From Nematostella vectensis (Eukaryota; Cnidaria; Anthozoa; Actiniaria; Edwardsiidae): DNA of 60,000 bases. Shown here in pieces: positions 23,701-35,700 of the stretch. The DNA is taken from positions 9,780,813-9,840,812 of the forward strand of contig NC_064041.1 in assembly GCF_932526225.1 (NCBI RefSeq), in the 5' to 3' direction. The notes under the pieces are model-generated. The model saw nothing but the letters and a program-made list of their open reading frames with translations. It did no database searches and was not told the DNA's origin. The stretch's first letter is position 1. Every line of letters begins with the position of its first letter. Both the position numbers and the translations under genes were made by a program.

Positions 23701-26700
23701 TGATGGTATTGAGGTGTGTTCACCTGTGGCAGAGGAGGGGGCAGCTATAACCAAAAATGAGGATGGTTACTTTGATTTACTAGGTTGTGCATGTTCTCTT
23801 CCTATTTGAATGGCAGTTTTCTTTTTTCAACAATTCACTTTTTATTTGCCTCCCATCTTTCTTATCTCATGTTTTCTCCGAGCACACTATCTTTGATGCC
23901 ATTTATTAGGGTAAATCAATCACCCGCATAGAGCCCATGACCACCTTCCACCTTCCATCGAAGACGCCATCCTCTTTTAAACTCTGACCCCATTTCCCTT
24001 TACACCATAGGCACCATTTTCCCATTATGTTCCAGATCCAAGCCTATTACAGTCTAGAACCCAATCCCCTTATTTAAACCTGACCCCATCCACCTTAACC
24101 CAAACCCCTTTTGTTAACTTAGCCCCAACTCTCTCTGATCCAGACAACCCTGACTTCTATATACAGTGCCCTTACCAATTCCTTTTCCCTTCTCGCCATC
24201 AAAAATTTCCTATTCCCCCTCTTGGCCCCTGAATTCTGTACTGACGAAAAGTAATGCAACTGAAATTTGAGTTTTTCTTAACCTGAAAGATTGGCTATAG
24301 TATTTTCTGCAGTCAAGCCTTACCAGTCATTGCATCAGCATGAGCACTTCGTGCAGGAGTTGCTGCTGGTGGAGTGTAATACTGGTTGGGAGACCCCGTA
24401 TACAGTGGTGTTATGGCATTATCTTGTTGGCCATGCTGTGTATACCCCTCCTGTCCCTTGGTTGAGCTGTTTCCCAGAGGTTGATTACCCTTTGAAGGAG
24501 TGAAGGCATTAGGTGTATTAACTGGAGTGGCTGCCTCATTGTAGCCCACCGAGTGGAGACCCCTGTTTTGGTCACTTCCTGAGGGTGCTTCTACAGAAGT
24601 CCTCTTTCCATGCATGGGTGCGACGCCTGTGGGCAGAGCTGCAGGTTGACTGAATAGAGATGCAGTGTCCTGTTGTGCTGTTGATGCACTCACTGGATGG
24701 TTGGTATGAGGAGCAGCAGATGGAGTGAAAGGGGACAGTATGCTGCCCGCAATTTTGGGACTGCTCACCGGGGAGAACAAGTTAACAGCAGGAACAGGCT
24801 GAAAGGAATAAAACAGTATCTCACTACTGTAATCATGAAGTGGTTCATAAACATACAGAAGTGTAATACTTCATTCTTTTTAGTGTACATTAAGAAAAAG
24901 GAAGGAAATAAGTAGTAAATACATAAAATAATAAGTAATAAGTACAAATAAAGTAAATAAGTACAAAAGTAGTGACAGAGGTGGTATAATCATTAAAATC
25001 CGGGAGCATGGTCCCCAATACAGCTGTGAAAGTTCTGCTTTCTGTAAGCTTGGGATATTTTAGTACTTCAAAAGTTAATTAGAAAATTACATGCCTCAAG
25101 ATTGTGATCACCTGATCCAATGATCCTTTGAGTAATTTTGCCTCCACAGTAATAACCAAATGAATGAGTTAAAAATGGCTGAGAAACTTGACTTAGAAAA
25201 GGTAGAGAGCAACTTAGACCAGCATCTGCTCAAACCATAAACCCTTAAATTTCTGGGGAGCAGGGAAACAATCCCTAGCATATTACGGGTTTACCTTGGT
25301 AACAGCTGGTGCCAACAGGAAAGAGGAGGATGGGGCAGCATTTCCATTTGCCCAGAGAGAAGACATGGAGACAGGTGTCCTACGATGTTCTGCCTTCATC
25401 TTTTGGGTCGCCTGTGATGCAGACCACACCAAGCTTTATAAGCATATCTGATAACTACTGTTACTATAACTAGAACAGTTTTTGAAAAACAGTATAACAA
25501 TTGGACATAAAGATAGCTAAAACACATATTTGTTCCACCTCAAGGGTAGTAGTTCATTATATATGTAAGGACCTAGAACTTATTAGTCTGGCAATATATT
25601 TTCCTGGAGTTTTATGAACTAACCCACAATTTAGGCAAAGTAGGTTCTTATTAGGTTTGTAATTTTTTACAAGCTTACTTTTTCTGCTTTGCATTCTAAT
25701 TTGAACATTGCAAAATTCAGTATTTTTCCTTGTAATTATTCTTGTATGTAATACCATATCTGTGTGAGAGTAAAATGTTCAACATTTTCATAAAACTCTT
25801 CCTAGAAATGTTTTAACTGACAGGTTTTTGCCCGAAGCCTTTACTGTGATACTTTGCAAAAGACCATTACCTTTGCAAGTAGCCCAGCCTCAGGAGGAGG
25901 AATTTCTTCCTCTTTCTTGACGTTAGACTGAACACTACCCTCAAACTGCTCAGCAGTGCTGTGCTGCAAGGGCGTGGCCCAAGCAGTGGGTGGTTCAGTT
26001 TTACCCATGTGAGGTGTTCTGGGTAGGGCTGTTACTGGTTGTGGGACTGCCACTGATGGCCGGCTTACAGTTGGTGACTGGACGACTGATAGGGCTGTCG
26101 CTAATGGTGGGGCTGCCACTGGTAGTTGGACTGCTGCTAATGGTGGGGCCGTTGCTGATGTTGGGGCTGTTACTGGTGGTGGGGCTGCCACTGGTGGTGC
26201 CGATAATTGTGGGGCTGCCATTGAAAGTGGTGCAGCAAGAACTGGTGGTGGTACAGGTGATGATTGGGCAAACATCGATGGTTGTGGAGCTGCCACTTGT
26301 GTTGGTGCTGTCCTTGACATTGGTACAGCTGTTGGTGGGGCCAACACTGATGGTGGTGGAGCTGGTGGTAGTACATCTGTTGGTGGGGCCGAAACAGATG
26401 GTGGCGGAGCTGATGGTGGAGCTGCCACTGGTACTGTCCTTGACGTTGGTACAGCTGTTGGTGGGGCAAACACCAATGGTGGTGGTGCTGATAATGTAGC
26501 TGCCACTGCTGGTGGTGCTGTCACTGGTGTAGGTACACCTGATGATGGGGCAAACACAGATGGTGGTGACGCTGGTGGTGGTGCTGTCACTGGTGTAGGT
26601 ACACCTGATGATGGAGCGAACACCGATGGTGGTGGCGCTGGTGGTGGTGCTGTCACTGGTGTAGGTACAGCTGATGATGGAGCAAACACAGATGGTGGTG

Positions 26701-29700
26701 GAGCTGGTGGTGGTGCTGTCACTGGTGTAGGTACACCTGATGATGGGGCAAACACAGATGGTGGTGGAGCTGCCACTGGTGTAGGTACACCTGATGATGG
26801 GGCAAACACAGATGGTGGTGGAGCTGCCACTGGTGTAGGTACACCTGATGATGGGGCAAACACCGATGGTGGTGGCGCTGGTGGTGGTGCTGTCACTGGT
26901 GTAGGTACACCTGATGATGAGGCAAACACAGATGGTGGTGGAGCTGCCACTGGTGTAGGTACACCTGATGATGGGGCAAACACAGATGGTGGTGGAGCTG
27001 CCACTGGTGTAGGTACACCTGATGATGGGGCAAACACCGATGGTGGTGGCGCTGGTGGTGGTGCTGCCACTGGTGTAGGTACACCTGATGATGAGGCAAA
27101 CACAGATGGTGGTGGTGCTTTCACTGGTGTAGGTACACCTGATGATGAGGCAAACACAGATGGTGGTGGAGCTACCACTGGTGGTGGCGCTGTTGCTGGT
27201 GTAGGTACAGCTGGTGGTGGGGCTACCACTGATGATGGTGGTGCTGGCTCTGTCACTGGTGGTGTAACAGTAGATGATGGGGCTACCATTTGTGGTTGTT
27301 CTGTTTCTGGTAATTGAGCACCCATTGGTGGAGTCACTGGTGCAGCCTGCGGTGTAAACAAGGTTACAGGTAGAGTGGCAGGATGGGGTGTAACTTGAGG
27401 TGTTGGTGCTGCTGGTGGTGCTGATCTTTGTGGAGGTGCAGCAACTGGTGAATGAAACCACAAGACAATAATAAGTCAGTGCTAATGAGTCATGAGTCAG
27501 TGCTGCCAAGAAAGATTTCAATCTGCAACATCATAGTACGTAGTTGTACCTAGGCTATTACATCTGTTAGCCAAAATGATAGTTGACTATTTATTAGAGG
27601 CAAAAATGGACATACCCTGATTGAAAGGATCCAAATTGTCAGCCACGTCCCAAGCTGAGGTCTTAACTTGCTTGGGTGGGAATCCCACAGGAGGAGTTGA
27701 GACAGAAGCCCATGAGAATGGGACAGTGCCAGTGGCTTCAAAAGGGGTGCCTTTGGGTCCCTCTTTGGGCAGCAGATTACGCTGATCGACAGTTGTACCA
27801 GCTGGCATAAGAGGAGGCCACTCATCTTGATCAGAGACTGGGCCTCCAGCAGTTGGTACCTCATGTGGAACAGGGGGAGGGACTTGAGGAGCTGGCTCCT
27901 CGGCAGGGAAAGCAGGCTCTACCATAGGCTGGATGGATGCTGCAAGAGATGGTTCCTCTGATACCACAGACTCAGCATAGGTGACAGGCTCCTTATCTAC
28001 CTTGTCATCTGCGGAAGATTCCTCAGTGATGGAGGGTGCAGGCTCTGTAGCAGCAGCAGCAGGGGTATGCTCCAAGGTGGGTTCATCAGTGAATGTTGGG
28101 GAAGGGTCGATGGAAGACACTGTGGGCGCAAAAGCCTCTAACACAGCAGATGAAGTGACAGGGTTGAAGGTAGCTTGCTGGGAAAATGGGTTTTGAGAAC
28201 TTGATGAAGAGGCATCAACATCCAGTTCATCAGCAGACTCCTCATCCCAGAAGCCAGAGGAGGCATCCACTCCAGACTCTGTAGCAGCTAAGCCATCATG
28301 TTCTTCCTCAGATGAAGGAGGGAATTCCAGTGGTGCATTAGCTGGTTGCTGACCCCAAGGTGCAGCCATGGCAGCGTTTGAGATGGTATGAGATACAGTT
28401 GGTTCATTTGGCTCTTGATACCCATGTGCAGTTATTGTAGTATCTCTGACAGGGTGAGACATGTTCCCAGCTTCATGATCCCAAGGTGCAGCCATAATAG
28501 AATCGACAACAGGGTGTGACTCTGCAGATGATGTTGTCTGCTCGTCCCAAGGTGCAGCCATAATAGAATCGACAACAGGGTGTGACTCTGCAGATGATGT
28601 TGTCTGCTCGTCCCAAGGTGCAGCCATAATAGAATCGACAACAGGGTGTGACTCTGCAGATGATGTTGTCTGCTCGTCCCAAGGTGCAGCCATAATGGAA
28701 TCGACAACAGGGTGTGACTCAATAGTTGTAGTTGACTGCTTGTCAGGGAGTGACTTGGGAGGTGAAGTTGTCTGCTCATCCCAGCCTGCCCCCACAGCAG
28801 AATCTGCAACAGGGTGCGACTCAACAGATGCAGCTGACTGATCCTCCCAAGGTGCAGCCACAGTATTTTCAACAGGGTGGGAACCCGTATATGCACTAGG
28901 CTGTTCATCCCAGGGTGCAGCTAGGCCAGACTCTACAGGTGCAGTTGACTGATCCTCCCAAGGTGTGTTCGTATTTGAGACTTGGTGAAACTCTGCAGGT
29001 GCACTTGAATGCTTGTCCCATGGTGTAGGCACGGTTGTATCTGCACCGGGGTAAGATGCACTTGGTGCAGCTGGTTGCTGATCCCATGATGCACCCACAG
29101 CAGAATCTCCCCCTGCAGGAAACAGGGTAGGCACACCAGGTTCAAGTTCAGCTTCTTCTAGTGGAGGAACATCGTTATCTGATTCCTCAGGCTCTTCAAC
29201 TATCTCCTGGTTTGAGTGGGTGGATACTGGCGCAGTTTTCTCCACTTGCTGTGTCGAAGGCTGCATAGAAGGAGGTGACACCTATGGATAAGCCATAGCA
29301 GGTAGAACATGATTTAAATACTTGAAGTTAGTGACTTTTGCTATTTGGGATGTAGAGATTTAAGAAAAAATGCTAAGAGATACACAAAGGATAATAATAA
29401 CACAAAGACAACAGCAACAATAATAATAACAATAATGCTAATGATTATAATAATAGTAACAAATAACAATAACACTGATGATCCCTACCATTCCCTCACC
29501 AACACAAACCAAACAACAATATATAAAGCAGACCCTGAACAATGAATGTATCCTGGTGTGATAATTAAAAGTACAATTATCAATTAGAGTTTAATAGCAT
29601 TAGGTTAAGCTTAAAAAACAAAGAAGAATGTTTATTAACACAATGCTCTGGGAAAAAATAGTAACCAAGATTAAATAAACAAATGAAATTACAACAATAC

Positions 29701-32700
29701 AATAAATAGGTCGATTGCTGGAAAAACAACTGGCATGTCTTTATCTCAAGTATTCAAATTAAGCCAACAGCAAAATGATGCTTAAAGTTGGAAGTCTTGT
29801 AGTTGAGGTAGTCAAGGCTAGAAAAGGAGTCAGCGAATGGCTTCGAGGTTTATTGGGTAACTAAAACCCCTCACTTTGAGTCCTTTTTTGTTTCTTTTTA
29901 TTATTTTGAAGGGGCACTTACTTGATGGAGGATGCTAATTGAATACTAGTGTTAAAGGGGTGTAAAAGGGGTTCAAAGTGACAGGAAACTAGAACAAGCA
30001 TTTACAGTGGGCGGAAAAATTAATTTTCTATTAATTTTTAATTATTTTTTAAAACATCATTGGTCTTAAAAGATTAAATAAACTCATAGTAAAAGAACAT
30101 GTGAGGCCTTATGTGCCTCACAGGCTCACAGGTAACCAGTAACAAGTAGAAGAAAATGTTTAGCCAAAACTTTCCTTGACCATATAAGCACATTAGAATT
30201 AGAAACTGGAATAACACACATGAATACATACCTTCTGTGCATTTGCCTTTTTTGCAAATAAATGACCAGTTCCACCTGCCTTTGCTGGTTCTACCTCCTC
30301 GCCACCGAAGAAATCCGCTCCTTGCTTTGAACCTCCAACTTGGTTGAAGAAATTTGCAGACTTTGGTCGAGCTTGGCTCGCATGCTGGCTGAATAAGGGA
30401 TTGAATCCTTTGGAGTTTGTTGGTGGTGGAGTTTTGCTCGGTTTTTCATCTCCTCCAAAGATAGAAGCTCCTGACTGCATGTCATGGACTTGATTGAAGA
30501 AGTCTGCTGCAGTCTTTGCTGGTTTATTCACAGTGCCTTGACAATAGCGATAATTATATTTAACAACAGCAACAACAACAACAATGTTACTTTTGCTGTG
30601 GTTAGATAATTCTATAAGAGACTCATCAATGAAGAGACACACATCCATTTTGTTATTTACATATGGAATCACTTGCTGAAGATTTGGCTGGTCCATAAAC
30701 AGCCTCATTTTCTTTGATGAGTGTATCACCTTTTTAAAACTTTCCACAAAAAGGAAGTAATGGCATTGAAAATCATCTTATTTTTTTCCCTTCCCAAATA
30801 AATTACCTTCTGATCCTAGCTTTGAGGTTGGACCAAAAAAGCTAGCTGCAGATTCCTCAGAAGCAGTTTTTCCATTGACAATGTGCCTGTCTTTCTCACT
30901 TTGTCCAAAGAATGACTTTGGGGCTGGAGGAGGGACTGAGACTGAAGGAGTATGACTTTTTTCCTCTCCAAAAAACCCAGCTCTGGATGACTGTTGTGGT
31001 AATGAATTGAAAAAGTTTGCTGTAGACTTGGGAGGTGCAGTTCCCGTCCTTTCAGAAGCCTGGCTTCCTTGCTGGTCAAAGAAGCCTTTTGGGTCAGAGG
31101 TCGCAGGCACATGCTGTTGATTTGTCAGCGGAGGTGTGAAGTGTTGACCCTGCCGCCGTTGATCTTGGCCATGGGCCAAGTTCACAGTGTCAACCTTCGT
31201 AGGTTGTCCAAACAGCTGAGTTGGCTGTGCACCACCAAACAAACTGTTCTCATTTGTGATGGGACCAAACAGGCTGGAAGCAAGCTTGGCACCAAATGCA
31301 GTCACAGTGTTAGCTGGTGAGAACCAAGGTTGCTCAGATGTACCTAGAGAAAGTTGGCACATACAAAGTACAAATAAGGCAAACAATCAGGGTCTGATAG
31401 CTATTTGGTTTTATTTTGAATATTCACATATTTCAATATTTTATTATTGGAAAAGATTAAATTGGAAGATGGAGATGGAGTGGATAGTTGATTTGGTTCT
31501 TATTTGCTCCCTTACATGCACGTAAAATTAGGAAGAATGCTTAAGATTAGCCATAACGGACGTCAAACCCGTTTTGTGCTGTTCTTTATACTGTTCACAG
31601 AATTGATTTGCTTGAAGCTCCTTTACTAAAACCTCCCTTATCATTAGCTATTTAACAAGTCGTTTTACCTGAAGACATGCCCTGTGTACTTTGTGCCTTG
31701 GGTGATGCACTGGCAGGTGGCGCACTAGCGGGTGTCGGTGCATCCCATAGGAAGCTTGGCTTGCTAGGAGTTTGTGCTGCTTGTTTCACTGTCTTGTTTG
31801 AGGGCTTTGGAGGCTTGGGCTGATTTTGCTGAGGTTTTGGAGGGGAGTTTGGTGCAAATAATTCAACTGGTTGGTATGAGTTCTCTAATGGTGTAAAATG
31901 TCCATTAGATTGCCTCTGCTGTGTGTTGTTTCCCTGGAACTGAAGAGGTACAACATGGTGAGATAATATATCAATGCTTAGCACATCTTTGGTTCCTGAA
32001 CATTAGCTAATTTGAGAGTAGGTACTTCTTGAAAACTGGGGGGTTCAAATTCAAATTTATATAGCTTCAGTATTAACTCAAAAACATTATACTTTTGCTT
32101 CATATGTGCATAAGTCTTAATTTTTTTAGCTAATGTATGAAACAGTGGCCAGTCTAATATTAAAAAACATCTTTGGAAATGAGCAAGAGAAAATTATTTG
32201 TTAATTGAAAATCAGTTTTCTGATATTTTACCACTTATGGAAAGAGAAGGGGGGAAGGAGGCTCCTTGGGAGGGGTTAGTCATTTGAAGCTGTGCCAAAA
32301 AAAGTAGCATTTAGGGTTTCTACAGTCATTGTAGCTTTACTCTAGAAAATTGACACAGACAGACACCGAAAAACAGATAGACAAATTTGTATTTACCTCT
32401 CCTGTCCATGAGTCCTCTTCATTCTCTTCCCATTCTGGCCACTCGTCCCAGCCGTCTTCTTGCTATTTAGTACACAGGACACGTGGCATGCTATTAGTAG
32501 GGTTACAGGGTTACACTGCCTATAAAACTATAGGTGGTATGCCTGGTTACAACGTGCAGTTACTAAGGGGTCGGCACCATTATTGGTTCAATAGCAAATC
32601 GAACATCTTAAAGTACATTGATGTATAACCTACTTCCCAAAAAGGATGAGAGAATTTGACTTCAGCTCAGTCAGCTGAAAAATACAGCATGGTCATAAAA

Positions 32701-35700
32701 CCTGTGTAACTATTGTGAACTGACCTCCATAAGCTCAGGCTCGTGGTGGAGCGGCTGGTCCTCATAGAAAGGTGTGGCTAACGGAGAGTCCTGGTAGGCC
32801 CTACTTGGGTATGGCCTGCACGAAGGCACAAATGGACACTTTAGGAGATGGCAAGGTTTATTACAGTAACTCTTTTTTCTTATAACACTAACAATAATAA
32901 CAGCATTCATAACAACAATTATCAATTTTATATAGTGTGTGAATCATGTCTAGATACACTTAGTGTACACCTATTTCAAATAAGGTTGCTTTTGGAGAAT
33001 TCATGTGTCGTAACGCAGTGCTTCATGGGTATCAGATAAATAAATAAAAAATCATAAATAAAAACAAACACAGGCTTAGAAGGCTTTAGCATTCTTGTTT
33101 ATGTACCTCTAAATAGTCACACAGTGTTCAGAGACCAGGATTCAGCCATTTATACATAACCCATGAACCACTGCGGGTTACAATACATTGATTTTTGGGT
33201 GCAACCTTAATTGAAATAAGTGTATCCATGTAAACAATAAAAATGACAAATGAACTCTCCCTATATTAAATATACTCCGTCAGTTGCCATTTTGTAATCC
33301 TAGTAAAGGAAGCAAGGAAGCATCAACCTCAGGGAAGCCTATTAGTGAAATTGGCACAGATAATGTGTAAAACCTTGTTTTAGATGGTTATCTCCAGAAT
33401 TCACAACATAATTTGTCTTCTTATAATGAATGAATACAATTTAATAACAAACGTGTGGCTGACAAGGGCTCTTTAAAAAACTGAGATGTTCAACAGACAG
33501 AGACAGTATACTCACTCCATCTTAGGCACGTCCTGTAGCCATGGACGTCCCTCTCTTTGTATTGGATCCTTGTATTCTTCTGAAAATGAACATAAATTTA
33601 GCACTATATTCATCACTAGACACACTATGGTTAGTAGGTCCAGAAAGGGGGGGGGGGGGGGGGCTATTTACTTTCCAAAAAGGGGACAAAGCTATATTTA
33701 ATCAAAGGGGGCCCTTTGAGGCACAATTGCCAAGCATCGCTCTGTAGTTCCTGTACCTTTCCTCACTGGGTAACTGTAAGGGTCTTTTTCTCTGTTAACT
33801 GTTTTTGTTTTTCACAAAAAAATCAGCAATTTTGATCTAAGCTGTGTTTTGCAGTCAAACATGAGTCGTATGCTGGCTGTACAAGGTGCCTTTTATGCCA
33901 TAGACTCTACTATGTTGTATATGCACTCTCATAATCCAGCATTGAAGGTACCATCACAGCAATAAGCTTTCCATATTTATCTAGTCTTTCCTGGGTCATT
34001 ATACTTTTATTAGAAAATCTACAAAAAAAAAGGTAATCCTCCAGTTGGCACCCTCCTAAACCAACCTCTAAGAACGTATATCCTCCTTACAGCCAAAATT
34101 ATAATCATGGCATGAAAAGTAACTTAATTTCATGTTCAAAGTATTATCCATGTTAATTGATGTTAATCATAAATATAATCAAACAAGATCTATCAATCAT
34201 AAATAATATCAAACAAGATCTATCAACAGGGAAAAGATAATGTGAAACTGTTAGCCTAAGTCTACTTATCATTGATAATATATCTATAATTGACAGTGTA
34301 TGTTATTAAGTTATTATTATTAACAAAAAGGGGAAAGTATAATGGCATATTGTTTAATTACAAGGTAATTATGATTTTTTTAAAATTATAAATACAAAAT
34401 TCGAAAAGACAAAGGGTAAGATTTTTTTAAAAGTGTTCCCGACCAAAACACAACAGTGATAGGTTGACCTTGAAATTCGATATTATCCGGATATCATAAT
34501 TTTTGATTGAATCACAACCAAAACAAAACAGAGAATTGCACAATTTCTTTTCTGATGATACAAACGCTGTTTTATGCATATGCATTTTTTACGAGTCAGA
34601 CACGAGTTTGCTTACAAACGAAAGAAACCACAATAAAAAACCGGCGAAGGGAAAATATCTATGACAACAGCAAAGAGATGCGTTGACACGGAACGATTTC
34701 CCAAAGACTAACCGAATTCACCAGAAGCATAAAAATGATACTTAGAGCTTGCTACAACACGAAAGACATAATCGTAAAATAAATGAACGTGTACATCACC
34801 AGTCTATCTCCCTTCTTCCTCTGAATCGCATCGATCACAGAACTTCTCGCTTTGGAGAAAATATACGGCGAACCTTTGGGCGAAACGCGCCGAAATTTCA
34901 CCAGAAGATAGGTGGACAAATGTTCTTCTCGTATGTGAAATATGAAATAAATATAGTGAGAGGTGTGGGAATAACTTACGTATTACTTGCGGGGATTTCT
35001 CATAATAGTTTCACTGATAGAAGCAAGTATGGCTGCCACGTCATTTAGCGCATTCTACCACGGCGGACTCCGCTGACTGGTTATACAGAGAGACCGGACA
35101 TTCGAGTCATGACCGGAAGTAGAAACGTGACCGGAAATAGGTACAAAATCTTTACAGGTTGACCTTTTAGTGCGTAAAAACTCGATCCAAATGTCCATAT
35201 ACCGTGCTAACGTGCCTAGGAACATAAAAACGAGAAAAAAAGCGTCATCGATAACAAGCAGAGATCTCTGTTATCAATGACGCTTTTTTTTTCTTGTTTT
35301 TATCGTCGAAGAATCGTAAAACTATTATTCATGCGGATAAATTCTTTGAGCAATGATTGTTGTTTCCTAGGATCCCCTTATGGAGTAAATACAGTGATGG
35401 GTTGACTTCAGGGTAGAGTCCTTTTTTCATTATTCTTTATTGTTCTTTTTTTATCCTGTTTCGATCGAGTTGCGCGCGCTCCATGCATTCCATGCGAGTG
35501 TTCCTTTCAGAAATTAGAACAAAATGTGCGCGTTCTGTACCAAAAATTCGTTTAGCAATTAGAAAATAAATTAATTGTCTAATGACGAAATTAATTATCC
35601 AATTAGGTTTGCTAAAACTTCCCCCAAACTATTTTTCCAGAATTGCTAAATTTTCGAAACTTTTTCATACCTGTCTACCGTCAACAAACTGGTAGTTTGA

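Noticed and set aside
26001-27521. 506-codon Thr/Ser/Cys-rich minus-strand ORF
   Set aside because: It is a shadow of SEC16 exon 9; only the Pro/Ala/Val frame joins the flanking exons in phase.
34749-35080. 99-codon ORF and a possible alternative SEC16 first exon with donor TACGTAAGT
   Set aside because: The ORF has no recognisable domain. The first-exon idea rests on one donor-like site and a CpG-containing stretch, so it is mentioned only under intron 1.
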